Assembly (NCBI RefSeq): GCF_027596085.1
Contig: NC_072457.1
Location: forward strand, 1,664,471 to 1,728,470
Origin: Anoplopoma fimbria
Taxonomy: Eukaryota > Chordata > Actinopteri > Perciformes > Anoplopomatidae
Length of the DNA: 64,000 nt
Direction of reading: 5' to 3'
The notes beneath the pieces are model-generated. The model worked only from the letters and a program-made list of their open reading frames with translations, was not told the DNA's origin and searched no databases. Every line of letters begins with the position of its first letter. The stretch's first letter is position 1. Made by a program: the position numbers and the translations under genes. This document shows, piece by piece, positions 62,323 through 64,000 of the stretch.

Positions 62323-62782
62323 AGCCTCCAGGTTCTTAACGGCCTCGTCACACCCATGTGGCGGCACAGCAAAAGCTTTTGGGTTGTGGTCTCTGATGGC
62401 CCTTTTAGAAAATCTTTTTTTTTCTGATGTAACTGAATCTGCTGATGGAGCTTTGGATCAAATGTGTGGTTCCTTTACTCTGACAGGTAGACCGCAGCGT
62501 GTTAAACAAATAAATATATATATATATATATTATATATATGGGGTTATTAAGTCATCAGTTAGTCAGTTGTCAGAAGGTTGTTTAAAGGAATAATAATAA
62601 TAACTTTACGTATTAAACTGTCTTGATGACGAGACTTTTGTTATATATGTGGTTAAGTTTACCGACATTTTCCTTCATAAACTGACTTTTTAATCCAGTT
62701 TTAAAGGTTCTCTATTCCCCATTCAGAGCATCAATATATCATTAAACAACCATCATCTTTATAAAGATATATTAGAGTAATG

Positions 62783-62900
62783 TCGGGCTGCATGCTAACC
62801 TCTACAGCAAGAGGGGCCTGGGTTCGATTCCCGGGCTGGACGGCCCTTCTGTGTGGAGTTTGCATGTTCTCCTGTGGCAGTGTGGGCTCTCTCCGTCTGT
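62783..62900 (+). mobile_element. Truncated SINE fragment, same family as 39.9 kb
   Basis: Shares the B-box region (gggttcgattcccgggctgg) and the gtgtggagtttgcatgttct block with the complete copy. The A-box half has an internal deletion and the LINE-like tail is missing; a 22-base tandem repeat starts immediately afterwards. Confidence 0.7.
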
Positions 62901-62903
62901 CCA

Positions 62904-62986
62904 CGTGCCTTTTTAGTGCCTTTTAGTGCATGTGAGCGTGCCTTTTAGTGCATGTGAGCGTGCCTTTTAGTGCATGTGAGCGTGCC
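62904..62986 (+). repeat. 22-bp tandem repeat, three to four units
   Basis: Unit gtgccttttagtgcatgtga gc; starts directly after the truncated SINE, whose sequence ends gtccacgtgcc, so the array may have grown from the SINE edge. Confidence 0.85.
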
Positions 62987-63621
62987 CCGCTGGTTAGCTC
63001 ACGGCCGCCGCTCTGCACCGCTAACAGCCGTTAACGCAGTCCAGACCGCCAGTTTCATCGTGGAAGTGTAAGCTAACCTATTAGCGCTGTTAGCACTGTT
63101 AGCATCATTAGGTGCACGCCTGCAGCTCAGCCGTCGCCATGTTGAGAGCCGCGTGGAGTCAATATACGTTATCTGTATAAAGCACCTTTTAATCCACGTT
63201 TTTATGGAACACATTTTAGATCTTTAAAATGTGTATTCATGTGTCTGTTTAGAATCTGTTCATCCTTTCCCATGACAATAGGGAACACCCTGGATTCTCC
63301 ACACAGCTCCGATCCTCCAGGGAGCCATCACAGCCGTCCGATCGCTCACTCTGTACTTCCAGCTATCTTAACGGAGCTGTTCCGCGGCCCGCATTGAAAT
63401 ACAGGAGGTGTTTTTTTTTCTTTTAAGTATGAGCCGTGAGTGACAGGAGCTGGATGAATGTGAAGCAGAGCATGCTGCAAAAACTCTACAGCCCTACTTT
63501 GCAATCACTCCTCGGTATGAAATAAGAAAATAACATATATAAAAGGAAGAAAGACCTCCAGAGGTGAAACAGTTCTATGAAACAATTTCTGAGTTAATCT
63601 TCTTCGAAACGCTGTGATATG

Positions 63622-63751
<130 letters not shown>

Positions 63752-64000
63752 CTCCTCAATGGCAGCTACACTAATTGAGTCATTTTTCAGAAGTGGAGAC
63801 AGACAGCACGTTGTTAAAGAGGCTCATGTTTCAACAGCGTGCACGAGAGGGAAACGCTTTCTGGCAACTCTCCAAGCTTTTTTTTTTTTTTATTTTTAAA
63901 GAATGCATTTGGAAGTGGAAATAACCCCGAGATAATCCGTCAGGGGTTAGCCCTAAAGGCTGTCATCATTACTCAGAATACGTGGGGGGGGGGGGATAAG

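Noticed and set aside
62296..62325. (CT)n followed by cag as a splice acceptor
   Set aside because: No open, coding-like frame follows.

Overview
This is vertebrate nuclear DNA, most probably from a spiny-rayed (percomorph) teleost. The evidence is long TG/CA microsatellites, fish-type SINE and LINE tails, a fish-type LTR, many copies of a short non-autonomous repeat, and almost no open coding sequence. There are no operons, prokaryotic ribosome-binding-site genes, rRNA, true tRNA or CRISPR. Family assignments come from memory of the families and not from a search.

One coding exon is recognised with good support. At 43,181-43,585 (+) a start codon opens 135 codons: an Ala/Thr/Ser-rich head, a very long Glu/Asp tract, then a block beginning [12 protein letters not shown] that is characteristic of the cytoplasmic N-terminus just before domain I of T-type (Cav3) calcium channels, closest to Cav3.3 (cacna1i) by eye. 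No second exon was found downstream, so 43,586-64,000 is probably the first part of a very long intron, and 1-43,166 is upstream DNA or a 5'-UTR intron. Two weaker coding-like islands are reported: a 99-codon stop-free frame on the minus strand (5,628-5,927) and a GC3-rich exon-like frame behind a good splice acceptor (56,378-56,494).

Layout. 1-5.5 kb: unique DNA, a tRNA-type SINE piece (0.9 kb) and a solo Gypsy-like LTR (2.9-3.4 kb). 5.5-14 kb: minus-strand coding-like island, microsatellites, repeat families R1 and R5. 14-24 kb: R2, R4 and R1 copies and long TG/CT/CA arrays. 24-28 kb: an AT-rich, mostly repeat-free block with homeodomain- and octamer-type motifs that looks like conserved non-coding regulatory DNA. 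28-39 kb: clustered R1 and R3 copies and a 29-bp minisatellite. 39-43 kb: complete SINE with target-site duplication, a 30-bp-class minisatellite, a TIR element. 43.2 kb: Cav3 exon. 44-64 kb: presumed intron with a decayed LINE, a ~170-bp tandem repeat, more R1/R2 copies, a 44-bp perfect palindrome and many microsatellites.

The most interesting non-genic signal is family R1. It has about fifteen pieces here, eight of which share an almost invariant ~200-bp core, while the segment 5' of the core is badly decayed or missing and tails differ between copies.
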